The notes under the pieces were generated by a model that was not told the DNA's origin, searched no databases, and was given only the letters and a program-made list of their open reading frames with translations. From Cyclina sinensis (lineage: Eukaryota > Mollusca > Bivalvia > Venerida > Veneridae), in NCBI GenBank assembly GCA_012932295.1, contig JAAONU010000011.1:48610352-48674351 (forward strand): DNA of 64,000 nt, given 5' to 3'. A program made the translations under genes and the position numbers. Below are positions 11,301-20,943 of the stretch, one piece after another; position 1 is the first letter of the stretch, and every line of letters starts with the position of its first letter.

Positions 11301-12556
11301 CATTAATGTTAAGTTTGTAAGGTAGTACTTTGCTGAATATTTGTGCAGAAAAAAACAACGAGACGAACAGGAGGAAGGACGTATCGGCGACTATATGCTT
11401 TATGACTATAGGATCAAAATTGCTATGAATGTTAACAAAAAAGAAATTACAAGTGACATACGATCTATTGCTTTCATAAAGTTTTATTCCCATATAACAA
11501 ATAAAGGTATTGGCCCAACTTTTTATAACAATAAATACTAAAAACTTGTGACAAATGTGTTATTATTGTAAACATGCACATGGAATTATCCTGTGGCAAA
11601 TGTGATTGTATGTGACATCAAAAATTGGCATCGAACACATTCGTCATCTTACATATGTGCTTGATTTCCGTTACACATTTGTAACACATGTTACGCATAT
11701 AATCAGATTTGAAACAGGTATTACAAATGTGATTTGTTACAACTGTGGTCTAACAGAGCTCCTTACGCAGGAGCAGCGTCATTCTTTCTTTTTATGATAA
11801 ACATACGTAACCGTGAAAAAAAGGTATGTTGAATTCTGAGCTTAAGCATGACGTCATTCTAGCCATTAACCAATCAGATAACAGTAACTAACTAATTTAA
11901 GCATTCGGTTCTCGGTCGTTACTCGGACTTTATCGTTGGAGCCTATGTGACTTTAAAGTCGTTTGTTATGAAACCTAACGACTTCAATTAATTAGAATCA
12001 TTAAAAATCAGGCCGTAGGTTCGGAAATTAAGACAGTTTCGTTTGTTATATGTTCTAGTTTTCGTAATTTTTAATCTTTAAGTTACAAATAGCTAAATGA
12101 TGAAATCCGAGTTACACCCAAGTACGGATATACTACCTTTGAAAAGTACCCGGGTGTGTAAAGCCGAGAATGATTAAAAATAGCCTAGGAAATGATATGT
12201 ACTGAAAAAATGTACCTACTTTTTTTACATTTCGGTATCTCTGCACATATATGTAAGGTGTACCCATTTCCATTAATGCAGAAGTATTTTTCTTTCGGAC
12301 AGACATCAGTAAAATAGAAGGTATAGACATTCTCCGCGTCTACGTCATTCAAGTGACACTCACGCAATGGGTTTGCAGAATTATAATCTGGTACGTTATT
12401 TAGTACTGCGGCCTCTCCTATCTTTTTTGTATATCTCGACTGAATTAGTTCACCTTGGTCTGATTTTCTAACTAGCTGTCTTTGAAGGTTTGGATAAACA
12501 GCGAGGCTTGGTATGACAAGGATGACAACGAGTAGAATGTAAAAGGCAAATACCAT
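2344..12556 (-). CDS. Gene A: Cys-rich single-pass membrane protein, paralog of gene B (partial)
   Basis: Six coding exons are supported: 12220-12556, 9609-9908, 9279-9348, 8841-8950, 2722-2790 and 2344-2379. They give 307 residues plus one base with no stop codon. The order is signal peptide (about residues 1-19, ending SLA), a Cys-rich ectodomain with 16 cysteines (67-234), a Thr/Ser/Pro/Gln-rich stalk (236-279), a membrane helix (about 280-302) and the start of a basic tail (CCKHR). All junctions are GT-AG and the phases match gene B. No stop or tail exon was found before the window edge, so the 3' end is missing. The family is not recognised. The layout fits a cell-surface receptor or adhesion protein. 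Whether it is still functional is not shown, but the six exons have intact frames and conserved cysteines. Confidence 0.85.
2722..2790 (-). CDS. Gene A coding exon 5: first part of membrane helix
   Basis: This 69-bp exon, phase 1 to 1, lies between an acceptor ending TTTCACAG and a GTAAAA donor. It encodes a short linker with an NDS glycosylation site and then a run of small and aliphatic residues from 280 to 295. Glycines at 281, 285 and 289 form a GxxxGxxxG pattern. It lies 6.05 kb from exon 4, so it is the most distant exon. Its phase, position and split-helix design all match gene B. Confidence 0.8.
2791..4600. other. Gene A intron 4, 3' part
   Basis: Unique-looking AT-rich intron DNA. 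Around 3010-3560 there are phrases such as TTGAGTGACATTAAGTTTTCCCT and related ones near 3375 and 3520 that look like decayed copies of a dispersed repeat. No exon with a matching paralog was seen. Confidence 0.4.
4640..5010 (+). repeat. Two diverged copies of the 156-bp repeat with a GGCGGGG end
   Basis: Two older units, near 4640-4800 and 4805-4950, resemble the array that begins at 5090. They end with a short GGACGGA-rich stretch and the block CCTTTGGCGGGGGGATAA near 4999-5018, the same terminus as the second array at 5938-5956. This suggests a repeat family with a fixed 3' end and variable unit number. Confidence 0.65.
5090..5957 (+). repeat. 156-bp tandem repeat, five units, with GACG-rich end
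   Basis: Equivalent points recur at 5090, 5247, 5403, 5559 and 5715, giving spacings of 157, 156, 156 and 156 bp. Each unit carries GGCAAGGTAGAGTTATT, CCTACCAATGTGCTCTGTCA and GAGTTATGCTCCGGACAAAA. The array ends in an irregular GACRCACGGA run (5855-5915) and the CCTTTGGCGGGGGG terminus. It sits in intron 4 of gene A. The unit length is divisible by three, which explains the short repetitive ORFs here. They are not genes. Confidence 0.85.
6776..7051 (+). other. Isolated 91-codon ORF, possible decayed exon
   Basis: An open frame follows a splice-acceptor-like TTTTCTTTTAG and ends in a stop. The peptide has a mixed, protein-like composition (for example SSLSQIKLCNSVVDLKF) unlike the simple peptides of chance ORFs in AT-rich DNA. 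I recognise no domain and found no partner exons. It lies antisense in a gene A intron. Transposon or retrocopy debris is as likely as a real exon. Confidence 0.2.
7660..8075. repeat. Degenerate short tandem repeat with CTAGCACGACATT motif
   Basis: A loose repetition of units of about 50-70 bp holds variants of GTGCTAGCACGACATTTGAA (7718, 7945 and others) and AATTTGAATTC-like segments. Copies are heavily diverged and no exact period holds. It lies in intron 4 of gene A. Confidence 0.45.
8160..8645 (+). repeat. Degenerate repeat of about 150 bp, three copies
   Basis: Three related segments carry TGTGAAGTTTCCTCA (8251 and 8394), GGAGATATGYCCAA (8284, 8429, and a variant at 8541) and ATCAGCCGACYGGAAC (8338, 8486 and a variant near 8607). 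The 82-codon ORF across the first two copies is a product of the repeat. Confidence 0.6.
8841..8950 (-). CDS. Gene A coding exon 4: Thr/Ser/Pro-rich stalk
   Basis: The exon is 110 bp, phase 2 to 1, as in gene B. It encodes a low-complexity stalk (residues 236-272) rich in Pro, Thr, Ser and Gln that would be open to O-glycosylation. There are no cysteines. The sequence is diverged from gene B although composition and length are kept. Confidence 0.85.
9279..9348 (-). CDS. Gene A coding exon 3: short DCSC-CPPG module
   Basis: This 70-bp exon, phase 1 to 2, encodes DCSC...CPPGQER...FICE with four cysteines (214, 216, 220, 234). The gene B counterpart is also 70 bp and starts with the same codons. 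Such a small Cys-rich exon is too short for default ORF calling and is recognised only by its splice sites and its paralog. Confidence 0.85.
9609..9908 (-). CDS. Gene A coding exon 2: central Cys-rich domain
   Basis: The exon is exactly 300 bp, phase 1 to 1, between an acceptor ending TTTTCAG and a GTGAGT donor. It encodes residues 113-212 with seven cysteines (135, 147, 151, 173, 180, 197, 204), all matched in gene B. Shared signatures are CPDGY, the RNTT glycosylation site, CNT...KCNPRG and DKPC.DT. Length and phase identity with gene B exon 2 is the strongest evidence for the paralogy. Confidence 0.9.
10843..11756. mobile_element. Candidate 914-bp inverted-repeat element (MITE-like)
   Basis: The ends are imperfect inverted repeats. 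CTGTTA at 10843 pairs with TAACAG at 11756, and just inside them AACAAATCACRTTTGTAA occurs on opposite strands. Both ends are dense in TTACAAATGTGAT-type words. The element lies inside intron 1 of gene A. I could not identify a clear target-site duplication, so the superfamily is undetermined. Internal ORFs on both strands overlap and look accidental. Confidence 0.5.
11055..11125 (+). other. tRNA-like segment (possible SINE or tRNA relic)
   Basis: TAGCTGAATCGGTATAG at 11061 resembles an A box. GGTTCGAGTCT at 11110 is close to a box B (GGTTCRANNCC). The spacing of about 49 bases suits a tRNA-derived pol III promoter. The flanks do not pair into a clean acceptor stem, so it is not a working tRNA gene. 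Confidence 0.45.
12220..12556 (-). CDS. Gene A coding exon 1: signal peptide and first Cys-rich part
   Basis: The exon runs from the first ATG after the acceptor at 12573 to a GTAGGT donor, 337 bp, phase 0 to 1. Residues 4-18 are hydrophobic (signal peptide). Five cysteines follow, at 67, 86, 93, 104 and 110. The segment around FTDVCPKEKYFCINGNG matches FSDVCKKENYYCIYGNG in gene B. A longer ORF upstream of this ATG is intron read-through. Confidence 0.85.
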
Positions 12557-12573
12557 CTTCTTCCTAAGGATAT
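12557..12573 (-). other. Gene A 5' untranslated part of the start exon
   Basis: A pyrimidine-rich stretch ending TTTACAG on the minus strand lies just upstream of 12573, 17 bases before the start codon. This implies that transcription begins in a separate upstream non-coding exon that I could not place. Gene B has the same arrangement. Confidence 0.55.
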
Positions 12574-14211
12574 CTGTAAATGAAAAAAAAGAAAAACAAA
12601 TGTTATTAGTATAATGTAAAGAAAATTTGATACGTTCGAAATGGCAGTTCACCGTGCAAAAATAAATGACGATGAAAGATAACTAAAATTTGCAAGAAAT
12701 AAGTCGTTAACTATTTGATTTTAACTACATTACAAAATCATTAGTTTTGTTTTATAAGATTGGGTGTTATGTGAATATCTTTAGATATTACGTTGTAATA
12801 TTCAGCTTAATATTAAACTATGTACATAATGTGCCATTATAGTACTTCGAACTGTTTACGTCACCTGTCACGATTGCGAAATATACGCATATCAAAATTA
12901 ATCTACGTGCAGTTACTCATCTTTCAGCGACATCAAAATATACAGTGAAAATAAAACAGGAAACTTCTTAAAGACCCTGCTGAAGAAACAGAAAAGGACA
13001 AAAAGGCCGTTGTACAATATATAGTTCTACCTAAAGAATTATTGTTGAATTGTTGAATATTTGCCAGGTTTTATTTTTCACTAAATGTATAATGGTCAGC
13101 TGTGACTGAGGATATAAACATGTAATTACCACTGAAATAAAATAAGAAAGTTCACCTTCGTTTCAAAATATATTATTGTCTTAACAAAAATACTACATTT
13201 TATTTTTATGAAGGCAAATTCAGTACAAAATTTAGTTGAGCTGTACAAAGTTATTTTTTACTGTTCTTTAGTTGCGTTGACTTTGTCAGGATTTGTGCAT
13301 TTCTACAACAATTCTAATGAAGGTGGACATACGTGTACGTAAAGAAACATGTAATCAACAACTTTCAAACCGCTTCAAAGTACGACACAACATTTTATGT
13401 TACAAGGAAATTTATCATAAAACGAAATCTAAAAGTGTTTTATTTAAAGTGGTTTCCTTTAGGAAAACGCAGGTGTTACTACTGTCAAACAATTTAAGCA
13501 TCAAATGCTTGTATTATTAATGTATGTCTAGGTAAATACTTGGAACAAAACATGAAACAACTTAAGAACTTCAATAACAAAAACACGCAATGTGTCTTAA
13601 TATGGCCACCCCTATATAAGATTTAAGTGCATACATGCTGAGTCAGAGCCAAAAAGAATCGCAGAAGTTATACAGACAGGTACAATTGTAACCGCAACGG
13701 ACATTCAACCTTTATAATATTCACGGTGTAATGATATCGCATTAATCATTTAGCACAAGTGTATTTATTTTAATCAAGTTTGCTTTGCTATAAATATAGA
13801 AACAAAGGCAGATTTTGAGAAAAGCGAAAATGTCTTCAAATAGAATTAAAAGAAAACGTAAAAAGATCAGCTTACAAAGAACGGCAAATTCTCGAAAAGG
13901 CAACCTTTTAACATAATCTTTAACAAATACAAGGGACTCGCTAAATGCCCGATCAGATACGGCCTCTTAAAAAAAACGAGGATCAATTATGATTCTTCAC
14001 AATCTGATTAAAATCAGCTCCTAAATAACGCTCTGCTATTAGGATCTGAACGTCACCAAAAAGGAGGTCTCCTCATGACCTTTCAGTCAGCCAGTCAGTG
14101 CCTAGCTTTCAAGTTTTTGAAGATGAATCAGTTTCTATTTTTAACCATTTGAACACATGTGAAAAATCTATATTTAACTGGGATCCCAAATAACTCAGTC
14201 GTTTTCTGCCA
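12574..14211. other. Space upstream of gene A
   Basis: No repeat or gene is clear here apart from the promoter candidate at 13613. This 1.6 kb should hold the promoter or the first non-coding exon of gene A if its leader intron is short, but I could not fix either. Confidence 0.4.
13611..13679 (+). promoter_or_regulatory. Candidate TATA promoter with short leader exon
   Basis: CTATATAAG at 13612-13620 is a good TATA box. About 30 bases downstream is a GAGTCAGAG initiator-like site, and 60 bases downstream is CAGACAG followed by GTACAA, a possible donor ending a leader exon of about 37 bases. The next plus-strand coding exon is gene B exon 1, 13 kb away, which does have an acceptor in front of its ATG. 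The link to gene B is only a guess. TATA-like words are frequent in AT-rich DNA. Confidence 0.25.
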
Positions 14212-14380
14212 TTAACGTCTGTTGAGTTGAGTGGAGTCACTCTTAATTGGGGAATTCTTGTAAAATATTGTGATCATTGTTTGTGTGGGAAAATTTCCAG
14301 TAGCTTGTGACATTTGATAGATAACTGCATGTGTACCAAAATAAACAGGCCCGTTTACTTGAATATTTTCGTCACCATGC
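14212..14380 (-). other. Possible terminal exon with tail motif like gene B
   Basis: On the minus strand, after TTAATATTTGAG (a weak acceptor), an open frame encodes YEHGDENIQVNGPVYFGTHA and continues to a stop near 14212. GDENIQVNGPVYFG aligns with GDVNITYNVYG in the gene B tail if three residues are inserted. No other exon of a third family member was found on this strand between 14.4 and 26 kb. It may be a relic of a lost copy, a tail exon of an unplaced gene, or chance. Confidence 0.3.
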
Positions 14381-14547
14381 TCATACTCAAATATTAATAC
14401 AAACCGAAACTTTAATATACTTACATAAATCGAAGGAGAAATCATGTATTCTACGAAACACAAAATATTTTCGAAATATTCAAGATGATTTACGTACTGT
14501 AGAAGTTTACACACAACATAAACACACCGTGTGTACAGGTTAACCAT

Positions 14548-16080
14548 AAAGATGCGTCATAAGATGCAGTCTCATTGGCTGGGATATAAATAACAATAAT
14601 GGAAATCCAGACTATGAAGAAGATAAAATTGAGATGTAACCATTGTTAGATCGTGTACCTCAGATGTAACCATAGTTAGATCGTGTACTTCAGTCACATT
14701 GGGTTCTTTTTAAACAGTAAAATGAATTAGCTACCAAGCAAGGTACATTATGGAATTTATTTCGCGCGACTCCCGCAATACAAACTGGGAGAAGCTTTAC
14801 TTTTTTAATTGTTGTTTGTTTATACTTAGTGAAGGTCATACTAATTCGTTACGAGTTTTGTGCGTATAGCTTGGGAAAAACAAGACTTGCTTTTAACGTT
14901 TTACTTCCGATTAAAAATTACTTTAAATTAAAAAAAAAATGTCATGATTCGAGGCTGGTCTCTCGACAAATGTCATACTAGTATCAAAGCTATTTACAAA
15001 TATGAAGAACTCAGTATTTCAATCACTCCCTGACAGCGTTTTTAAGTACAAAAATCAATGGATAAGTCGCACTGGCAATACAAACTAAATAACCCGACAT
15101 CTTAAAAATAACAAAGATTCTTCAAATCTTAATAAAAACAAAAAAAAAGAGCATAAGCAGGTTTAAGTATGTTTTTGTTTTGTTTTAAATTTAAGAGTCT
15201 AATACTCTGAAGTGAAGTTCACACTGTTTTTAAAAGAAGTGTCTTTTGTTTTGTTTTTGTTTTTGTTTTGCCAAAGCATTTAAACAAATTGTCCTCACCT
15301 TTTATTCGTTGTCTGCAGCAAATATTCAGTAAGTCTCACACAACCTTATATTCCGAAATAATTTACATAAATCGATTTGTGACTACATGTACAGTTTAAA
15401 TAGTGTCAATTACATATCATTCACCACATTTTACTTTGTCACATCTGCATTTTTTTTTTTTTGCTAATCAAGTATAAAAATGTGTATCAATAACCCATTA
15501 CTCCTTTTTACAAAATATCTTATTAAATTAGAGTAATTTCCAGTTTCAATTCGAACGCTTATACATTACGTCTTGTCTCAATTTTAAGGTATTACTTCAC
15601 AGGTATGCACATAGAAGAATGCGAAAACACGGGTGACAAACACTCCCTGTAATACATTACAAAAGCATGCATTTTGACGTAAGACATAAATATAACAGTT
15701 AAATTGAATACCCGGCTATAAAACTCAACCTAAAGTGTGTCTATACCGATTATTTTAAAGTTAATACAGAATTAATTTAATCGCTGTATTCTTTCGAGAG
15801 ATGCATTTGTAGATCATTAAACATCACCAACATTTAGTCTAGAAAATAAATATTATCAAGGATATTATTCTATGTAAACAATCAAATCGTTTAAATCGCT
15901 AGACGGGAAGCGATGATTCATGCAGTGAACACATTTTGCTTTCGAAGTCATCCGTCTATTCGGAATCAAGAGAGTCTTCAAATCAGCAGAATGTTAATTT
16001 TAGGTGTACCTGTTAGATCTAACTTTCAAATGGCCATATCATGAAAATAATTCTGGCATTTTTTTCTCGCTCACCGATAT
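14548..16080. other. Intergenic DNA, no gene seen
   Basis: AT-rich sequence with short direct duplications (for example CCATTGTTAGATCGTGTACCTCAG and a near copy around 14640-14695) and T-rich runs at 15240-15270 and 15450. No coding signal was found. Confidence 0.5.
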
Positions 16081-16082
16081 AT

Positions 16083-16106
16083 GTTATTATTATTATTATT
16101 ATTATA
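16083..16106. repeat. ATT microsatellite
   Basis: Eight trinucleotide units of ATT in an uninterrupted run. Confidence 0.95.
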
Positions 16107-16212
16107 AGCATAAAATATGGAAGACTTTAAGACAGAAAACTTATCTAGCACGACCAACTTGTATGTAAACACATATTTAAAACGAAAAAAACAAAACAAC
16201 TTTTGTTCATTG

Positions 16213-16237
16213 GCGTCCGCGCCGAAGCGCGACGCCC
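16213..16237. other. GC-rich hairpin
   Basis: GGCGTCCGCGC, a CGAA loop and GCGCGACGCC can pair into a ten-base-pair stem with one bulged C. It stands out sharply in AT-rich surroundings. It could be the end of a mobile element or a leftover of an RNA gene. The related word GGACGCCCTTTGATGC near 18023 may belong to the same family. Confidence 0.6.
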
Positions 16238-16691
16238 TTTATGGAATGAGTTCAGATTTTGTGAAAGGGTAGTTGTTGTTATTGACTGTCATTCATGTCG
16301 CGATATGGTTATGAATAGCGAACTGGAGAATTTTGCAGGAAATGAAATGAAATGCAAACATATTCAACAATAAATTGCACTTTTTACAATACTGTGACAT
16401 TTAACAACAGAAACTTTCGTCTGCAGTTTTTACATGATCTGTATTATGGGGTAATTGATAGGAATGTAAACACACTTGTGAGTCAGACGTTTTTTTTAAG
16501 CAATTCAACAAAGTAGTAGATTGACCTCATATCATTTGTTGACAATAAATCAATTAACAATAGCTCTATATTTATCACCAATGACAAGTAGCTTTTATAT
16601 CTTTGACTCGCATGAACGTGATGTTAGTGGAAGGTATTCAGAAAATGGTGCTGCTGTTGTATTATGCTTCGAGACCTTAGATGAACTTTAG

Positions 16692-16979
16692 TTGTTTCTG
16701 TTTACAGAATATTCAGGACCAAGTTTTGACCTGACACAAGTTTTTATAGACATCGCAAATATTAATGAAAATTTCTTGCTGCATAATTTCCAAGAAAGTG
16801 AAACATCTGCTGTTTCACAAAATTATTTGTTTGACATTGCCACCGAATATTTAGGTCAGAACAAGAATGGTCAGAATATGTCATCAAAGGTGTCAGAAAA
16901 CAAGTTTTTTTTACATCAGGACATGGTTTATATGATACATTTAATATATGATTGTGAATCATTCATACTCAACTGGTGA
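16692..16979 (+). other. Isolated 95-codon ORF, possible decayed exon
   Basis: The frame starts beside an acceptor-like GTTTACAG and runs to a stop, encoding a protein-like peptide with no domain I recognise. Weak open frames continue to 17225. The composition suggests coding ancestry, but no family or partner exon is evident. Confidence 0.2.
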
Positions 16980-17229
16980 AGCTTCTAAAAAGCGGAAACA
17001 TTAACAATCCATGGGAAAAAACAGTTGATCAAGGTACCAGAAAGAATACAGATCCTAGTATCACAAACAGGTGTGCACAATTTGTTTCGAATCATTCTCC
17101 CCTTTCCGCTTAGAATTTTTTCTTTCTTGGAGTTATTGCCCTTTTTCATTTTTTACACTTTAAACTTTGTCCTAGTTATAACTCTGAAACTAGATTATTT
17201 ATTTCTTTCTTCATTGGATGTTTAAGCAA

Positions 17230-19229
17230 TTTTAACCTTTATCAGCGACTTTCTATAACATAATATCTTTATGCTGAAACACTTTATGGACAAAATACTT
17301 TTGGGTCCATTTTGGGGAGCATCACCTGGTTGAATCAGCTCTTGTTGTAACAGTTGCAATATATTCCATTATTTCTGTCCCACAAATACCATGTATTATT
17401 GTGAGATTTTGTAATCTTTATTCTGAACTGTGCCAAATACTAGTTCTTGACATTTTTCTCATACCTGTCTAAAATTCAGTTTTCCCTTGAATTGATAAAT
17501 AATGATTCACTATATCAACATGCCATGCAAATTTATTCTTGATATTTTTAATGTACCATTATTTTTGTTGGCATTTATTACAAAAAAGTCCTGAATTTCG
17601 TCACAGACATTAGTCCTATATGTTTCATTACAGTGTGTGTTCTACTTCCAGTATTAATAGAAACCATTTTTTTAATTTGACATTAAAAAATGCATGTGAT
17701 ATTACAATATTAGTCCTTTTGTTAATATTTTTATACTGTTTGTATATTTGTTACATTTAAAAAAAAAAGACTAAGTACATTTTGACTACTGTTTTTTATG
17801 TTCCAAAGAAAATACAATTGATATTCTAATTTCTAGCAATCCAACCAAAGTTCAGGATGAACAAGTGGTGTGTTATTATGTATTTCGTTTGCCTATTCAT
17901 CTATCTACAAACCTGGTGAATTCAAATTAACCATTGAAAAGTTAATAAGAATATATCTGATCATCAGATGTCTACTAGTTCATTGTCTCTTGCTGCATTT
18001 CTTGCTTTTAAAAATTCCTTTGGACGCCCTTTGATGCTTTGCATCAATGCTTTTCTTGTTTCTTACTGTAATGAATTCTCCCTGGCCGCTAAAGTAATCT
18101 ACACATAGAGTTTAAGGTTGAAATGGCTTCCTTAACTGTCGCATTACACCATAGTGATTCAGTCAGTCCGTTGTCTTTAAAAGTTCAGTATAATGTTTAA
18201 AAAAATCTTGGTTTGCTTTTACTAGTAAATGTTCGTGATATGTTTTCTAATGTACCTACTTTGAAACATTCCAACAAAAATAAAATAGGTCTTAAATTTT
18301 GTAGAAAAAAATACACAAAGGTCTGTGGCTAGTTTTTGTTGTTGTTGTTGCTTTTCTTTTACCTTCTGAGAAGTGGTAAGGATATAAGTAAAAAATCTGC
18401 ACTGCATAATTCCACTAAGAAATAAATATAATTTACCTGCATGAAATTCAAAATGCAAATCAAATGTCTCCCCTTTCGTAACGACATGTACAATTTGTGA
18501 AATAGATCGGATTGAAATCTTTCAGCTAGCAACAACTAAACATTGTGCAGATAATATATATCGATAACATTTTCATTAGTCCATGTCAGTGACAATTCTA
18601 CATGTCTATTTGCTTTTTTAACGACAGGGAGTGAAGCCTATGCAAATGAGGTGGACTTCAGAACCAGCGTAGAAGCGAACGTATGAGTCATTTGTTCATA
18701 TGTTACGTCAATATTTATTAATAATAATTTTGTAATTAACACACGAGAAAATTATATAACAGTTGCTTTCAGCAATCAGAAATTGCACGTTTTCCATTGT
18801 TAGGACCTACGTATAGGATCAGATTTTTGTGGCATATTATATCGAAAACAATAAGTATTCTTTACGATTCATGCGCACCAATTTTGTTACAGAAAAATGA
18901 AATGAATGATAAAATGTTCAAGAAGAGATAGAGTTCCAAACAACACTCGGAATTTTGTTAACTAAAGGTTATTAAGAAAAGGTTTAGATGTCAAATATAT
19001 TAAATATGTTAAATGGTTTAACAACTTTAAAAGTGAAAGTCCAAATTCGATAATATCGTATACTTTACGATTTTGGAAAGAACGTAAAGAATTAAAAAAA
19101 ATAGAATGAAAAAGAACTGAAAAATTAAAAACAAATCTTCTTGATATTCTTCGAGTTTCAAGAGGAAGGACAAAAAGGATCATATTATTTACAATAAAAA
19201 AGTATTATGCGGTACCCTCACTACAAAAT
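17230..19229. other. Intergenic DNA, no gene seen
   Basis: No persuasive ORF or repeat was found. An octamer-like ATGCAAAT occurs at about 18639, and a GTTGTTGTTGTTG run near 18337-18351. Nothing else stands out. Confidence 0.5.
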
Positions 19230-20943
19230 TAAAAGGAGAAAGCTAATTGCAACCTGATACATGAACATCAAGACGGGTAGCATAGAGTGACGTGGCAAAG
19301 AAAACCTAACATATAAAAAAGGAGAAAGTAATTGCAACCTGATATTATATGAACATCAAGACGGGTAGCATAGAAAGACGTGGCAAAGAAGACCCAACAT
19401 ATAAAGAGGAGAAAGGTAATTGCAACCTGATACATGAACATCAAAACGGGTAGCATAGAGTGACGTGGCAAAGAAGACCCAACATATAAAAAAGGAGAAA
19501 GCTATTTGCAACCTGATACATGAACATCAAGACGGGTATCATAGAGTGACGTGGCAAAGAAGACCCAACATATAAAAAGGAGAAAGTAATTGCAACCTGA
19601 TATATGAACATCAAGACGGGTAGCATAGAGTGACGTGGCAAAGAAGACCCAACATATAAAAAGGAGAAAGTAATTGCAACCTGATACATGAACATCAAGA
19701 CGGGTAGCATAGAGTGACGTGACAAAGAAGACCTAACATATAAAAAGGAGAAAGGTAATTGCAACCTGACACATGAACATCAAGACGGGTAGCATAGAGT
19801 GACGTGGCAAAGAAGACCCAACATTTAAACGGGAGAAAGGTAATAACAACCTGATATATGAACATCAAGACGGGTAGCATAGAGCGACGTGGCAAAGAAG
19901 ACCCAACATATAAAAAGGAGAAAGGTAACTGCAACCTGATACATGAACATCAAGACGGGTAGCATAGAGTGACGTGGCAAAGAAGACCTAACATATAAAA
20001 AGGAGAAAGGTAATAGCAACCTGATACATGAACTTCATAACGGGTAGCATAGAGTGACGTGGCAAAGAAAACTCAACATATAAAAAGGAGAAAGGTAACT
20101 TCAACCTGATACATGAACATCAAGACGGGTAGCATAGATTGACGTGGCAAAGAAGACCCAACATATAAAAAGGAGAAAGGTAACTGCAACCTGATATATG
20201 AACATCAAGACGGGTAGCATAGAGCGACGTGGCAAAGAAGACCCAACATATAAAAAGGAGAAAGGTAATAGCAACCTGATACATGAACTTCATAACGGGT
20301 AGCATAGAGTGACGTGGCAAAGAAAACTCAACATATAAAAAGGAGAAAGGTAACTTCAACCTGATACATGAACATCAAGACGTGTAGCATAGATTGACGT
20401 GGCAAAGAAGACCTAACATATAAAAAGGAGAAAGGTAACTGCAACCTGATACATGAACATCAAGACGGGTAGCATAGAGTGACGTGGCAAAGAAGACCTA
20501 ACATATAAAAAGGAGAAAGTAATTGCAACCTGATACAGGAACATCAAGACGGGTAGCATAGAGTGACGTGACAAAGAAGACCTAACATATAAAAAGGAGA
20601 AAGGTAATTGCAACCTGACACATGAACATCAAGACGGGTAGCATAGAGTGACGTGGCAAAGAAGACCCAACATTTAAACGGGAGAAAGGTAATAGCAACC
20701 TGATATATGAACATCAAGACGGGTAGCATAGAGCGACGTGGCAAAGAAGACCCAACATATAAAAAGGAGAAAGGTAACTGCAACCTGATATATGAACATC
20801 AAGACGGGTAGCATAGAGTGACGTGGCAAAGAAGACCCAACATATAAAAAGGAGAAAGGTAATAGCAACCTGATATATGAACATCAAGACGGGTAGCATA
20901 GAGTGACGTGACAGGGAAGACCCAACATATTAAAGGGAGAAAA
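19230..20943. repeat. 85-bp satellite array, 20 units
   Basis: ACGGGTAGCATAGAGTGACG or a close variant recurs at 19273, 19361, 19446, 19532, 19616, 19700, 19785 and then nearly every 85 bp up to 20889. Units also share GGAGAAAGGTAATTGCAACC and GAAGACCCAACATAT. Several variants recur 849 bp (ten units) or 255 bp (three units) apart, so blocks of units were duplicated together. The many short minus-strand frames through it are repeat translations in shifting frames and not genes. Confidence 0.97.

Larger units (their letters stand above)
9909..12219. other. Gene A intron 1
   Basis: A 2.3-kb intron. Its middle (10843-11756) is occupied by an inverted-repeat element with a tRNA-like segment, annotated separately. 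The rest is AT-rich and unremarkable. Confidence 0.7.

Noticed and set aside
19268..20899. Series of minus-strand ORFs with repeated peptides such as FSFLYVGSSLPRHSMLPVL
   Set aside because: They are translations of the 85-bp satellite. The unit length is not a multiple of three, so the peptides cycle through frames. No start context or splice support.
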